From: Pannonibacter sp051860505
GTDB taxonomy: Bacteria > Pseudomonadota > Alphaproteobacteria > Rhizobiales > Stappiaceae
NCBI RefSeq assembly: GCF_051860505.1
Contig: NZ_JBHYDX010000008.1
Location: forward strand, 62,001 to 126,000
Length of the DNA stretch: 64,000 nucleotides
Direction of reading: 5' to 3'
In this document: one piece after another, positions 45,849 to 54,839 of the stretch
Position numbering within the stretch: position 1 is the stretch's first letter
Layout of the letters: every line of letters begins with the position of its first letter
Notes under the pieces: generated by a model
What the model was told of the DNA's origin: nothing
The model's database searches: none
What the model saw: the letters and a program-made list of their open reading frames with translations, nothing else
Made by a program: the position numbers and the translations under genes

Positions 45849-47894
45849 TTAAGCTGCCGCCAGGCCACGCTTTTCCAGAAGGGCGTTGATGTCCGGGCCG
45901 CGTCCACGGAAGGCCTTGTAGGCGGCATCCGGGTCCTGGCGGCCGCCGGCGGAATAGATGTGGCGGTAGAGTTTTTCCGCCGTCGCCGGATCGAACACAT
46001 TGCCGGTTTCCTCGAAGGCGCTGAAGGCGTCCGCGTCCATCACCTCCGACCACATGTAGCTGTAGTAGCCGGACGAATAGCCCTCGCCGGCAAAGGCATG
46101 GGCGAAATGCGGCAGCCGGTGGCGCATGGTGATCTCCGACGGCATGCCGAGGTCCTTGAGGGCTGAGGCCTCATAGGCGGTGACGTCGATGCCGGCCGGA
46201 TCCGGCATCTCGTGCAGGGAAAGGTCAATCAGCGCGCAGGCGGTGTATTCGACCGTGGCGAAACCCTGGTTGAAGTTGCGCGCGCCGAGCACCTTGTCGA
46301 GAAGGGCCTTCGGCATCGGCTCGCCGGTCTTGTAATGCACGGCAAAGCGCGACAGCACATCCGGCTGGCTCAGCCAGTGTTCGTAGAGCTGCGAGGGCAA
46401 CTCGACAAAGTCCCGTGCCACGCTGGTGCCGGAGATCATCGGATAGGTGACATCGGACAGGAGCCCGTGCAGGCCGTGGCCGAATTCGTGGAACAGGGTG
46501 CGGGCATCATCGAAGGTGAGCAGCGCCGGTTCACCGTCCGCGCCCTTCGAGAAATTCATCACGTTGACGATGATCGGCCGGACCTCGCCGTCGAGCTTGT
46601 GCTGTGACCGGAAGGCGCTCATCCAGGCGCCGGAGCGCTTGGAGGGGCGGGCAAAATAGTCGCCGAGGAACAGGCCGACGTGATTGCCCTTGGCATCGCT
46701 CACCTCGAAGACGCGCACGTCCGGATGATAGACGGGCAGACCGTGCTTTTCCTCAAAGCGCAGGCCGAACAGGCGGGTTGCGGTGTCGAAGGCGGCCTCG
46801 ATGATCTTGTCGAGCCGCAGATAGGGCTTCAGCTCGGTCTCGTCGAGATCATGGTCGCGCTTGCGCACCTTCTCGGCATAGTGACGCCAGTCCCAGGGAG
46901 CGATGGCCGCGTTGTTGCCTTCGGCACGGGCGACCTCGGCAAGCTTTTCGGCTTCCTCGCGCGCGCGCTCGACGGCCGGACCCCAGACGCGGGTCAGCAG
47001 TCCGCGCACCGCCTCCGGCGTCTTGGCCATGCTGTCGTCCAGCTTGTAGGCAGCATAGCTCGGGTAGCCGAGCAACCGGGCGCGCTCGGCACGCAGCGCC
47101 AGCGTCTCGGCAATGACACCGCGGTTGTCGGTCGGGCCCTCGGCCTCGCCGCGCGCGGACCAGGCCTTGAATGCCTCCTCGCGCAAGGCCCCGTTGGTGG
47201 AAAACTGCAGGAAGGGCTCGATCGAGGAGCGCGACAGGGTGATGACATGCTTGCCCTCCAGCCCGCGCTCCCTGGCAGCCGCTGCAGCCGCCGCGAGCAG
47301 AAAGTCCGGCAGACCGGCCCGGTCCGCCTCTGTTTCGAGCACGAGCTGATAGTCAGATTCGTCCTTCAGCACATTCTGGGCAAACTGGGTGCCGAGGGAG
47401 GCGAGCCGCTGGCTGATCCCGGCCATGCGGGCCTTGGCCGAATCGCCGAGCCTTGCCCCGGCGCGGGTGAACATCAACTGGTAGCGCTCCAGCACCCGGG
47501 CCTGTTCCGGAGTGAGGTCCAGGCTGTCGCGCTGGTCCCACAGGGCAAAGACGCGGGCGGCAAGCCTCGGGTTGAGCAGCGTTTCCGACCCATGCAGCGA
47601 GAGTTTCGGCGCCATTTCGCGCTCGATTGCCTGCAGCTCCGGGTTCGTGTGGGCGCCGGTGAGGTTGTAGAAGGTCCGCGATACGCGGGTCAGCGCCTCG
47701 CCGCTCGTCTCCATGGCGCGGATCGTGTTGTCAAAGGTCGGATCGTCCGCCTGACCGGCGATCGCGTCGATCTCCGCCCTTGCCTCGGCCATCGCCGTAT
47801 CGAAGGCCGCGACGTAATCCTGCGACCGGATATCGGCAAAAGGCGGCAGGCCGAAAGGCGTGGACCAGGTGGAGAGCAGCGGATTGTCGGACAT
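45849..47894 (-). CDS. M3-family oligopeptidase / peptidyl-dipeptidase
   Basis: A 681-residue zinc metallopeptidase of the thimet-oligopeptidase family. The catalytic motif HEFGH (ARTLFHEFGHGLHGLLSDV) lies near residue 470, followed by GTSVARDFVELPSQLYEHW with the third zinc ligand Glu. The C-terminal GYSSGYYSYMWSEVMDADAF is typical of the Dcp/PrlC group. It degrades short peptides in the cytoplasm; Dcp and oligopeptidase A are hard to separate by eye. The ATG at 47894 begins MSDNPLLSTWSTPFGLPPF as in the family; the open frame upstream of it does not look like protein. It is divergent from the sdpR-like gene. Confidence 0.92.
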   Translation of the reverse strand: MSDNPLLSTWSTPFGLPPFADIRSQDYVAAFDTAMAEARAEIDAIAGQADDPTFDNTIRAMETSGEALTRVSRTFYNLTGAHTNPELQAIEREMAPKLSLHGSETLLNPRLAARVFALWDQRDSLDLTPEQARVLERYQLMFTRAGARLGDSAKARMAGISQRLASLGTQFAQNVLKDESDYQLVLETEADRAGLPDFLLAAAAAAARERGLEGKHVITLSRSSIEPFLQFSTNGALREEAFKAWSARGEAEGPTDNRGVIAETLALRAERARLLGYPSYAAYKLDDSMAKTPEAVRGLLTRVWGPAVERAREEAEKLAEVARAEGNNAAIAPWDWRHYAEKVRKRDHDLDETELKPYLRLDKIIEAAFDTATRLFGLRFEEKHGLPVYHPDVRVFEVSDAKGNHVGLFLGDYFARPSKRSGAWMSAFRSQHKLDGEVRPIIVNVMNFSKGADGEPALLTFDDARTLFHEFGHGLHGLLSDVTYPMISGTSVARDFVELPSQLYEHWLSQPDVLSRFAVHYKTGEPMPKALLDKVLGARNFNQGFATVEYTACALIDLSLHEMPDPAGIDVTAYEASALKDLGMPSEITMRHRLPHFAHAFAGEGYSSGYYSYMWSEVMDADAFSAFEETGNVFDPATAEKLYRHIYSAGGRQDPDAAYKAFRGRGPDINALLEKRGLAAA

Positions 47895-48040
47895 GGATCG
47901 GAATACCTTGGGTGGCGGAGAGGCAGGGCGGGAGACGGCTACGGTCGGCCATCCGTTTCCCATCCTGTCATATGGGCAAGCCATTGCCACTTTCCAAATT
48001 CGCTGACGTGATGTGCGCCAATATTTAGATTTGCCTTTAA

Positions 48041-48056
48041 TTAGAGAATCGTCTAA
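48041..48056. promoter_or_regulatory. Possible operator of the ArsR/SdpR-like repressor
   Basis: TTAGA (48041-48045) and TCTAA (48052-48056) are inverted arms with a 6-base spacer, 24 bases before the start of the repressor gene and in an AT-rich promoter stretch. Binding by the encoded repressor is inferred from position only. Confidence 0.45.
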
Positions 48057-48079
48057 ACATTGGGCCAAGAGGAGCCCGT

Positions 48080-48388
48080 ATGGCATTCAACCAAGTGTTC
48101 GAGGCGCTCGCTCATCCGGTGCGACGCCAGATTCTGGCCCGGCTCAGGTCCGGCCCCTTGTCGGCAGGGGACCTTGCCGCCGGGTTCGACCTGTCGAAGC
48201 CTTCGATGTCCGTGCATTTCAAGAAATTGCGCGAGGCGGATCTGGTGTCCGTCGAACGGCAGGGAACGAGCCTGATCTACCAGCTCAACATGTCGTTGCT
48301 GGAGGAGGCGCTGGCGGGTGTCCTGACGCTGACGGATGGCCGGAGCGCGACTGAAAGCCCATCTTCAAGCGAAGGAAAGCAGGAATGA
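48080..48388 (+). CDS. sdpR: ArsR-family repressor, SdpR-like
   Basis: A 102-residue winged-helix protein lacking the metal-binding Cys of ArsR/SmtB sensors. FEALAHPVRRQILARLRSGP and DLSKPSMSVHFKKLREADLV match the SdpR autorepressor subgroup. The ATG at 48080 follows AAGAGGAGC. It overlaps the next gene, an SdpI-like protein, by four bases (ATGA), so the two are coupled as in the sdpRI operon of Bacillus subtilis. In that system the immunity protein sequesters the repressor at the membrane when toxin is present; the same logic here is inference. Confidence 0.82.
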   Translation: MAFNQVFEALAHPVRRQILARLRSGPLSAGDLAAGFDLSKPSMSVHFKKLREADLVSVERQGTSLIYQLNMSLLEEALAGVLTLTDGRSATESPSSSEGKQE

Positions 48389-49062
48389 GTGAAAGTCCAA
48401 GCCTGATGGCTGACACATCGCGTCCCGGCACACTGGGGGCCGCAGGGTTTGTGGGGCTGGGCCTGATCGCCGGCCTGACGCTGGCGGGGTTCCTGCTGCT
48501 GCCGGCTGAGGCCGCGTTGCCGGTGCATTTCGATCTGACCGGTCAGGCGGATTCGTATCTCGGACGGGATATCGCCCTGCTGCTTCTGCCCGCAATCAGT
48601 CTCATTCTGACCCTTGGGGCCATGGCACTGACGCGATATGCGCCGGCTGAAGCTGTGCGGGCAGGGCGCGCAGCCATGGCGGTCGCCGTCGTCGGCATGA
48701 TCTGGCTTTTTGCCCTGTGTCAGACGATCATCCTGTCCGCAGGCGCCGGGCTTGAGGTCAATGTCCTGCGCCTGATCTGTGTCGCGCTGGGCCTGTTTCT
48801 GATGTTGCTTGGCAATGTCCTGCCGAAAACCCAGCCTAACCCTTATGCCGGGCTGAGACGACCGTCGACGCTGCGAGATCCGGTTGCCTGGCGTCAGGCA
48901 AACCGATTTGCCGGGATGGCCTTTGCAACTGGCGGCGCTGCGCTGATCGTGATCGCCGCGATGACAGGCGAAGGCCGAATTCTTGGCCTTGCCTTGCTTG
49001 CCGCAGCGATCCTGCCGGCACTCGCCAGCCTTCTCAATGTGCTTTGGCTGACGAAACGCTGA
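48385..49062 (+). CDS. sdpI: SdpI-family immunity-like membrane protein (DUF1648)
   Basis: A 225-residue membrane protein with about six helices. The N-terminal DUF1648 segment has LPVHFDLTGQADSYLGRDIA near residue 46. The SdpI domain shows LGNVLPKTQPNPYAGLRRPS, then TLRDPVAWRQANRFAGMAF, the hallmark of SdpI proteins that protect Bacillus from the SdpC toxin. No sdpC-like toxin or sdpAB processing gene is in the window, so it may defend against a foreign bacteriocin or serve another role. It is translationally coupled to the SdpR-like repressor. Confidence 0.82.
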   Translation: MSESPSLMADTSRPGTLGAAGFVGLGLIAGLTLAGFLLLPAEAALPVHFDLTGQADSYLGRDIALLLLPAISLILTLGAMALTRYAPAEAVRAGRAAMAVAVVGMIWLFALCQTIILSAGAGLEVNVLRLICVALGLFLMLLGNVLPKTQPNPYAGLRRPSTLRDPVAWRQANRFAGMAFATGGAALIVIAAMTGEGRILGLALLAAAILPALASLLNVLWLTKR

Positions 49063-49084
49063 AGCCAGGGGGGAATGTCGGATT

Positions 49085-49489
49085 TCAGTCCGAGGGACCG
49101 AACACGACCTGATACATCAGCCGGCCGGGGTAGAACGTGAAGATCCCGGCCACCAGCAGCGCCCAGAGCATGTAGCCTTTCATGGCTTTGGCATGTTTGG
49201 TGATCTGCCCCTTTCGCGCGGCCCAGACCGCCATGGGAACACCGATGAGCGTGACCACTGACAGGATATGGATTGGGCTGAACGGGCCGATCATCCGGAT
49301 GCCATGGATGAACATGCTGGATCCAGCGACCCACAACATCAGGAAAGCCCAGAGATAGCCGAGCGAGCGGTGGGGCAGGGTGCCCTTCGGCGCGGCGAAC
49401 TGGACAATGCCCAACACGGCGGCGGCAATGGCGGCAAAGGCGTGGGTGTAGACAACTGGCCCGGCGGCCAGCAAAGGTTCAAGCGACAT
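49085..49489 (-). CDS. DUF2306-like membrane protein
   Basis: A 134-residue protein with four membrane helices. VYTHAFAAIAAAVLGIVQFA, PHRSLGYLWAFLMLWVAGSS and HAKAMKGYMLWALLVAGIFT, with conserved His residues near helix ends, match DUF2306 proteins of unknown function. The ATG at 49489 has GAGGTAAACC upstream and lies 8 bases after the PPOX gene, so the two form an operon. The membrane His residues could bind heme, but this is speculative. Confidence 0.75.
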   Translation of the reverse strand: MSLEPLLAAGPVVYTHAFAAIAAAVLGIVQFAAPKGTLPHRSLGYLWAFLMLWVAGSSMFIHGIRMIGPFSPIHILSVVTLIGVPMAVWAARKGQITKHAKAMKGYMLWALLVAGIFTFYPGRLMYQVVFGPSD

Positions 49490-49497
49490 GGTTTACC

Positions 49498-50109
49498 TCA
49501 CCACATGGAAGCGGCTGCGCGGGTCGGCCATTCCTCGTCGTATGGCTTGCCGCCAATCGTGCCATTCGACAGGTCGGCGAGTATGTCGCCGGCGGTCGGC
49601 AGTGTTTTCGGGTCAACCTTCGCAGCCTCGTCCCACAGGCCGGCGCGGAGGATGGCGCGGGCGCACTGGAAGTAGACCGTCTCGATGGTGATGATGATGG
49701 CCGAGCGTGGAGCTTTTCCCTCCATGGCAAGGCGGGCCAGCAGGGCCGGATCGACACTGACAACGGCCTTGCCGTTGACACGCAGCGCGTTGCCGGAGCC
49801 GGGGATCAGGAACATCAGCGCCACGCGCGGGTCACGCACGATGTTGCGCAGGGAATCGATGCGGTTGTTGCCGCGCCGGTCCGGCATGATCAGGGTCGTG
49901 TCGTTCTCGATGACGACACACATGCCCTTGTCGCCGCGGGGCGAACAATCAAGCCCCTCCGGACCGCTGGTCGCGAGCGCGCAGAAGGGCGCAGCCTCCA
50001 TCATCCGGCGATACATTGGCGTCAGGCGCGGGCTTTCCTTGACGGTGGAGGTGGGCCCGGTCGGGCCGTAGATGGCTTCGAGCTGATCAACGCTGGTCAG
50101 GATGGTCAT
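49498..50109 (-). CDS. PPOX-type FMN-dependent flavoprotein (MSMEG_1061-like)
   Basis: A 203-residue split-barrel protein of the pyridoxamine-phosphate-oxidase superfamily. The motifs are PFCALATSGPEGLDCSPRGD, then MPDRRGNNRIDSLRNIVRDP and LMFLIPGSGNALRVNGKA, which match the MSMEG_1061 subgroup rather than true PdxH. It probably binds FMN or F420-like flavin; the substrate is unknown. It is upstream of the DUF2306-like gene in the same operon. Confidence 0.82.
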   Translation of the reverse strand: MTILTSVDQLEAIYGPTGPTSTVKESPRLTPMYRRMMEAAPFCALATSGPEGLDCSPRGDKGMCVVIENDTTLIMPDRRGNNRIDSLRNIVRDPRVALMFLIPGSGNALRVNGKAVVSVDPALLARLAMEGKAPRSAIIITIETVYFQCARAILRAGLWDEAAKVDPKTLPTAGDILADLSNGTIGGKPYDEEWPTRAAASMW

Positions 50110-50264
50110 GGCGAGTGGGCGGTCCGGACGGTGGGCAACGCCAAAAACCGTAATCCCGGCATACGATCAGTACCAGTAGAAACTGCAGGGGCTGGCCTTG
50201 AAATCGGTTCCGTGCGGTCTAGTCTGGCCGCTGCTTAGAAATCGACTTTTCGGGAGCCAGGGCC

Positions 50265-51209
50265 ATGCGGGTGATGAACGATATCGAGACGGCTGCGGCG
50301 CTGCCCTACAAGGCGCTGGTCGAGGCGCTGCGGGAGATGTTCCGCGCAGGCTGCGAGATGCCGGTGCGCCATCACCACACGATGGGGGTCCCGGGTGAGC
50401 CTGACGCGACGCTGCTGCTGATGCCGGCCTGGACGCCGGGGCAGTATCTCGGGGTCAAGCTGGTGACGGTAATGCCGGGCAATGCAACGCGCGGGCTTCC
50501 CTCTATTTCCGGGCAATACATCCTCTCTGACGCGCGCACCGGTGCAGCTCTCGCACTTATCGACGGCGCCGTGCTGACGGCGCGCAGGACGGCGGCTGCC
50601 TCGGTGCTGGCGGCCGACTATCTCGCCCGCAAGGATGCCGGCCATCTCGTGATTGCGGGGACGGGCAGCCTGTCGCGCCCACTGGCGGAGGCCCATTGCG
50701 CCCTTCGGCCGATCCGCAAAGTGACGATCTGGGGCCGCCGACTTGCGGCCGCCGAAGAGGTCGCTGCCGACCTTCAAGCCGATCTCGGCGTCGAGGTGGT
50801 CGCTGCAGCCGATCTGGAGGCGGCTGTTCGCACGGCGGATATCGTCAGCGCCGCCACGATGTCGCAAACGCCGCTGATCCTTGGCGACTGGCTGCCGGAG
50901 GGGTGCCACGTCGATCTGGTTGGCGCCTACAAGCCGACCATGCGCGAAAGTGACGACGCTGCCATACGCCGGGCGCGGGTTTATGTCGACACTCGCGCAG
51001 GGGCGATGAAGGAGGGGGGCGATATCGTCATTCCGCTGCAGTCGGGCGCGCTGACACCGGAGGCCATTGCCGGTGATCTCTATGACCTGACGCGGGGCAC
51101 CGCGCTGGGCCGGACCTCTGACACAGAGATCACCCTGTTCAAATCGGTTGGTGCTGCGCTGGAGGACCTTGCCGGTGCAGTTCTAGCCTATGAGGGGCAC
51201 GCTGGATAA
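50265..51209 (+). CDS. Ornithine cyclodeaminase / mu-crystallin family protein
   Basis: A 314-residue NAD(P)-binding enzyme. GVKLVTVMPGNATRGLPSIS near residue 65, ALIDGAVLTARRTAAASVLA near 103 (with the substrate Arg and Lys), GTGSLSRPLAEAHCALRPIR near 131 (nucleotide-binding loop), and VGAYKPTMRESDDAAI near 224 place it in the family. Members cyclise ornithine to proline, reduce ketimines or act as imine reductases, so the substrate is open. The ATG at 50265 follows CGGGAG. It appears monocistronic. Confidence 0.85.
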   Translation: MRVMNDIETAAALPYKALVEALREMFRAGCEMPVRHHHTMGVPGEPDATLLLMPAWTPGQYLGVKLVTVMPGNATRGLPSISGQYILSDARTGAALALIDGAVLTARRTAAASVLAADYLARKDAGHLVIAGTGSLSRPLAEAHCALRPIRKVTIWGRRLAAAEEVAADLQADLGVEVVAAADLEAAVRTADIVSAATMSQTPLILGDWLPEGCHVDLVGAYKPTMRESDDAAIRRARVYVDTRAGAMKEGGDIVIPLQSGALTPEAIAGDLYDLTRGTALGRTSDTEITLFKSVGAALEDLAGAVLAYEGHAG

Positions 51210-51371
51210 GGGCAAGGGCTGCGACACAATAACGCCCAAATGCCTTTCTAGCTTGCGTGAAACAGACGTGAAGCAGAGGCAGGCCTTCTGTGATCTTGTT
51301 TTCTTTGGCGCCCGGCGTCATGGGTTGTGAAGTATTTTTTATCCCTCACCCCGTTCGAGCAAGGTGGTGAA

Positions 51372-51896
51372 ATGCGCAAGTTTTTATTCAATGCTGTTCT
51401 TCTCGGCGGGCTTCTGTCTTCCGGTGCAGCCTTTGCCTGGACAGCCCAGTCCTCGGCAGATCTCAACATGCGGACAGGTCCTGGAACCAACTACGCGCCA
51501 ATCCTGGTCATTCCGCGTGGTGCACTCGTTGAGGTCGGTGCGTGCAATGCGTGGTGTTCGGTGTTTTATGCCGGCTATCGCGGCTTTGTCAGCGGTCGTT
51601 ACCTCATTCCGGTCAGCGGCGGCTACTATCCGCCCCCGCCGGTGGTCGTGCCGCCTCCGGTGATTGTCGTTCCGCCGCCGGTGTATCGCCCGCCCGTCTA
51701 TCGGCCCCCGGTCTATCGTCCGCCCCACTACCGGCCGCCGGAGTATCGTCCGCCCGTCTATCGGCCTGAGCCGTACCGGCCGGAACCCCATCGCCCCCGT
51801 GATGGATACCGTCCCCCGCAGCCGTCGATTCCGGGGCCGGAGTTCCAGGGCTCCCACCCTGGTCGGCCGATGCAGGAAGAATCCTATCGCAACTGA
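51372..51896 (+). CDS. Secreted SH3-domain protein with Tyr-Arg-Pro-Pro tail
   Basis: A 174-residue exported protein: signal peptide ending SSGAAFAW near residue 22, a bacterial SH3 domain at about 25-75 (ADLNMRTGPGTNYAPILVIP, then VEVGACNAWCSVFYAGYRGF with two Cys), then a low-complexity tail of VYRPP/HYRPP/EYRPP pentapeptides to the end. Bacterial SH3 domains often bind peptidoglycan, so a cell-wall-bound protein is likely. The ATG at 51372 follows AAGGTGGTGA. A strong terminator follows the gene. Confidence 0.85.
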   Translation: MRKFLFNAVLLGGLLSSGAAFAWTAQSSADLNMRTGPGTNYAPILVIPRGALVEVGACNAWCSVFYAGYRGFVSGRYLIPVSGGYYPPPPVVVPPPVIVVPPPVYRPPVYRPPVYRPPHYRPPEYRPPVYRPEPYRPEPHRPRDGYRPPQPSIPGPEFQGSHPGRPMQEESYRN

Positions 51897-51954
51897 AGTC
51901 TTGCGCGTTCCGGGCCGTCTGTTGCAAACGCCCCGTCAGGTGCCAACACACGGA

Positions 51955-51979
51955 GAAAGCCCGGCAAGATCGGGCTTTC
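51955..51979 (+). terminator. Intrinsic terminator after the SH3 gene
   Basis: GAAAGCCCG (51955-51963) and CGGGCTTTC (51971-51979) are perfect 9-base arms with a 7-base loop, followed by GCCATTTCT. This is the clearest terminator-like stem in the window, 58 bases after the SH3 gene's stop. Confidence 0.7.
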
Positions 51980-52166
51980 GCCATTTCTGGGGTGGGTGTG
52001 CGCCAGCCCGAGCGGGCAAATGGGGCAGGCCTGTCCCGGTAAAACCCGCAAGTCCTGTGATTGTTGCCACAGTTCGGAACTGATTTGCCGCTAGGCTCAG
52101 ACCCGAGATCGAGATTCGAACAGGGGCTTGAGCAACAACCCCGCTGACACGCTTGAGGAGTATGGC

Positions 52167-52874
52167 ATGGCCCGTCAGATCTGGAGTTTTCCTGACGTTT
52201 CCCGCAAGGCCGGACAGGCTCTGCGCCGTCTGGCTGCCGGCGTTTCGCTTGCTGCGCTGACGGCAACAGCCGCCTTCGCCGCAGACCCGGTAGCCATGGT
52301 GCTGGACCGGTCCGAGGGCGTCAATGCCACGGCCTTCGCCGAACTGGTGCCTGGCGATGAAATTGCCCTCGGCACCGGTGGTTACGTCGACCTTCTCGAC
52401 TACACCGCCTGCCGCGAGGTGCGTATCACCGGTGGTAGCGTCACAGCCACCTCGTCCGGCCTGATCATCGCTGAAGGCGAGGAGAAGGAACTGCGTCCGG
52501 GCAATTGCCTGAAGCAAGAAGCCGGCAACGCCGGTACGGACGGCGGCAAGGGCCTGGCGGTCACCATGCGCGGGCTGATTCCCGAAAACAAGGTTGCGGC
52601 GTCCTTGATGCTGCGGTTCGGCGAGGACCTGAAGGAGCGCTATGACAGCGTCTTCGTCTCGGTCGATGGTGGTGCGCCGCAGGAATACAAACTGGACGAC
52701 AAGGTCCTGGCCGACATGCCGGATCTCGTGGCCCCGGCCGAAGGCAAGGGAAATGGCGTCCCGATCGAGTTGACCTTCAAGCCGCGTGCGGGCACGGGCG
52801 AAGCTGAAATTCGCCAGTTCACGCTGGACCCGCTTGAAGTCGGCCGGGAAACGGCGGTTGTCGTCGTGAAATGA
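52167..52874 (+). CDS. Secreted FecR-like protein
   Basis: A 235-residue exported protein: the signal peptide ends LAALTATAAFAADPV near residue 39. Residues about 40-105 have ELVPGDEIALGTGGYVDLLD and REVRITGGSVTATSSGLI, resembling the short beta domain of FecR-like proteins found next to CHASE2 cyclases. The rest is beta-rich and unrecognised. The ATG at 52167 has GAGGAG 6 nt upstream. Its stop overlaps the start of the adenylate cyclase gene (ATGA), so it is probably an extracytoplasmic partner of that sensor. Confidence 0.72.
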   Translation: MARQIWSFPDVSRKAGQALRRLAAGVSLAALTATAAFAADPVAMVLDRSEGVNATAFAELVPGDEIALGTGGYVDLLDYTACREVRITGGSVTATSSGLIIAEGEEKELRPGNCLKQEAGNAGTDGGKGLAVTMRGLIPENKVAASLMLRFGEDLKERYDSVFVSVDGGAPQEYKLDDKVLADMPDLVAPAEGKGNGVPIELTFKPRAGTGEAEIRQFTLDPLEVGRETAVVVVK

Positions 52875-54832
52875 ACGAAGCCGCGCGGGCAGCGACAGCC
52901 GCCAGGGAACGCCGGCGTTTGAAGGCTGCGGTGATTGTCATCGCGGTCATCGCTGGACTGTTGGCGGGTGTCGGTGCGACGCGTGCGCTCTGGGAGGGCT
53001 GGGTCTCCGACCGGCTGCTCCAGGTCAGGGCATTGGTCACCGACCTGCCGCAGGACCGCTTTCCTGTTGCTGTGGTCGGTCTCGACCAGGCTTCCCTGAC
53101 ATCAAAGCGGCTGGAAGCGATCCCGCGGGTGTTCATGTCGCAGGCTTTTGCCAAGGCAGGGACTGCGCTGTTCGATGCCGGGGCCACGGCCATCGGCCTC
53201 GACTTTGTCTTCGCCTTTTCCGCTGATGCCTTTGCTGATCCGCAAACCGGCGAGGCCCGCCTCAAGGGCTATGACCGACAGTTTCTGCGTTTCCTGTATG
53301 AAAACCGGGGCCGCGTCGTTGTCGCCCGCACCTCGACAGGTATCCCGCATCGCTCGATTTCCGCTGCTGCCGGCAGCGACGGTGTGCGGTCGACCGAGAT
53401 CCTGACCGACAATGACGGCGTCGTTCGCCGGCATCGGCCGCAATTGCCATTGGAGACCTCCCCGGCCTTTGTCGATGCGATGCTTGGCCATGCCGGGGCC
53501 GTGGTCGACAGGCCCTATGTTGCCGTGCCCGGGGCCCGGCTGGCAACATCCGTTCCCTATCTGTCGCTGCTTGATGTCCTTGACCTGATGGATGCGCCGG
53601 ACGGGGCGGAAAAGCTGAAGCAGTTTGCCGAGGGCCGCGTCATCCTATTCGGCTCGACCTTGCCCAACGAGGATGAGCATCTTTACCTCGACCGATTTCT
53701 GCCACGCGAAACGCCAGTGGGCGAGAGCGCCGGACCGGCCGGACGCCCGCCCGTTCGCACGGCAACGAGCGGTGTGTTCATTCTCGCGGATCTGATCGGA
53801 TCGCCGCTGGTGGCCCGCACGGTCACGGAAGCGCCGCTGCCGCTGGTCGGAGCGCTGATCTTTGTCTTTGCCCTGGTCGGCGCATTCGCCGGCCTGAACC
53901 TGCCGCTGCCGAGCCTGCCCCTGGTGGTCGCTGGGCTGGTGTTGGCCGGGATCGGGCTCGCCTTCGCGGTCCTGATGTCCGGCTGGCTGCTGCCAGCCGG
54001 TGCGCCGCCGACAGCCGGGTTCATTGCACTGATGGTGGCCGGCGTTGCCCAGGTCGCGGTCCTGAAACGGCGTGAGCGGGAACTGGTCCGGTTGTTCGGG
54101 CATTATCTGTCACCGCAGGTGATCCGGGCCATGGCGGAGGAGGAGCGCCTGTCGGATCTTGGCGGCGAGACCCGCAAGGTTGTGATTGGCTTCATTGATA
54201 TCGTCGGCTTCACCCGCATGTCGGAGCGCCTTCCCGACCGCGAGGTGGTCAAGGTGGTCAACACCGTCTTCGATGCGATCGGCACCGAGATCACCCGGTC
54301 GGAAGGCTATATCGACAAGTATATTGGCGATGCCGTCATGGCGGTCTGGAACGCGCCGAATGATGTGGCCGACCCGGAGGCAAGGGCCGTGGCCTGCGCG
54401 CTTGCCGTCGTTGATCTGCTGCCGGAACTGCGCCGGCGGACCGGGCAGCCGGAACTTGACCTGCGTATCGCTCTCAATGCCGGACCGGCGCTGGTCGGCG
54501 ATATTGGTGGCGAGACTCGCCGCTCCTTCACGGTGATGGGGACCACGGTCAACACGGCAAGCCGGATCGAGTCCATTGCCAAGGACGCTGCTGTGCGCCT
54601 TGCCTTCACCGGTCCGGTCGGAGATGCCTTGCCGGCTCGCTGGCCGCAGCGGCTGTTGTGGCGCGGACAGCTGCGCGGCCTCATGACTGAAACGGTTGTT
54701 CTCACGCTGGATGACGCTCGTCTGTGGATGGACGGCGAGGGCCCGGCGTTGATGCTGGTCCCGGAAGAGGCTGAGCCTGCCGCCTCCAGCGACGCCACCC
54801 CGTCGCGCCAGACAGCGACCTCCCGAACTTAA
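52871..54832 (+). CDS. CHASE2-domain class III adenylate/guanylate cyclase
   Basis: A 653-residue membrane sensor that makes a cyclic nucleotide. One helix (about 19-38) leads to the extracytoplasmic CHASE2 domain (about 40-320; AVVGLDQASLTSKRLEAIPR, then ATAIGLDFVFA). Three helices lie at about 330-425, and the cyclase domain at about 435-610. Catalytic residues are kept: first metal Asp in VIGFIDIVGFTRMSE near 441, second metal Asp in DKYIGDAVMAVW near 485, and the Asn-Arg transition-state pair in NTASRIES near 560. The ligand sensed by CHASE2 is unknown. It is coupled to the FecR-like gene upstream and converges on the caspase-like gene. Confidence 0.9.
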   Translation: MNEAARAATAARERRRLKAAVIVIAVIAGLLAGVGATRALWEGWVSDRLLQVRALVTDLPQDRFPVAVVGLDQASLTSKRLEAIPRVFMSQAFAKAGTALFDAGATAIGLDFVFAFSADAFADPQTGEARLKGYDRQFLRFLYENRGRVVVARTSTGIPHRSISAAAGSDGVRSTEILTDNDGVVRRHRPQLPLETSPAFVDAMLGHAGAVVDRPYVAVPGARLATSVPYLSLLDVLDLMDAPDGAEKLKQFAEGRVILFGSTLPNEDEHLYLDRFLPRETPVGESAGPAGRPPVRTATSGVFILADLIGSPLVARTVTEAPLPLVGALIFVFALVGAFAGLNLPLPSLPLVVAGLVLAGIGLAFAVLMSGWLLPAGAPPTAGFIALMVAGVAQVAVLKRRERELVRLFGHYLSPQVIRAMAEEERLSDLGGETRKVVIGFIDIVGFTRMSERLPDREVVKVVNTVFDAIGTEITRSEGYIDKYIGDAVMAVWNAPNDVADPEARAVACALAVVDLLPELRRRTGQPELDLRIALNAGPALVGDIGGETRRSFTVMGTTVNTASRIESIAKDAAVRLAFTGPVGDALPARWPQRLLWRGQLRGLMTETVVLTLDDARLWMDGEGPALMLVPEEAEPAASSDATPSRQTATSRT

Positions 54833-54839
54833 GGTTCCT

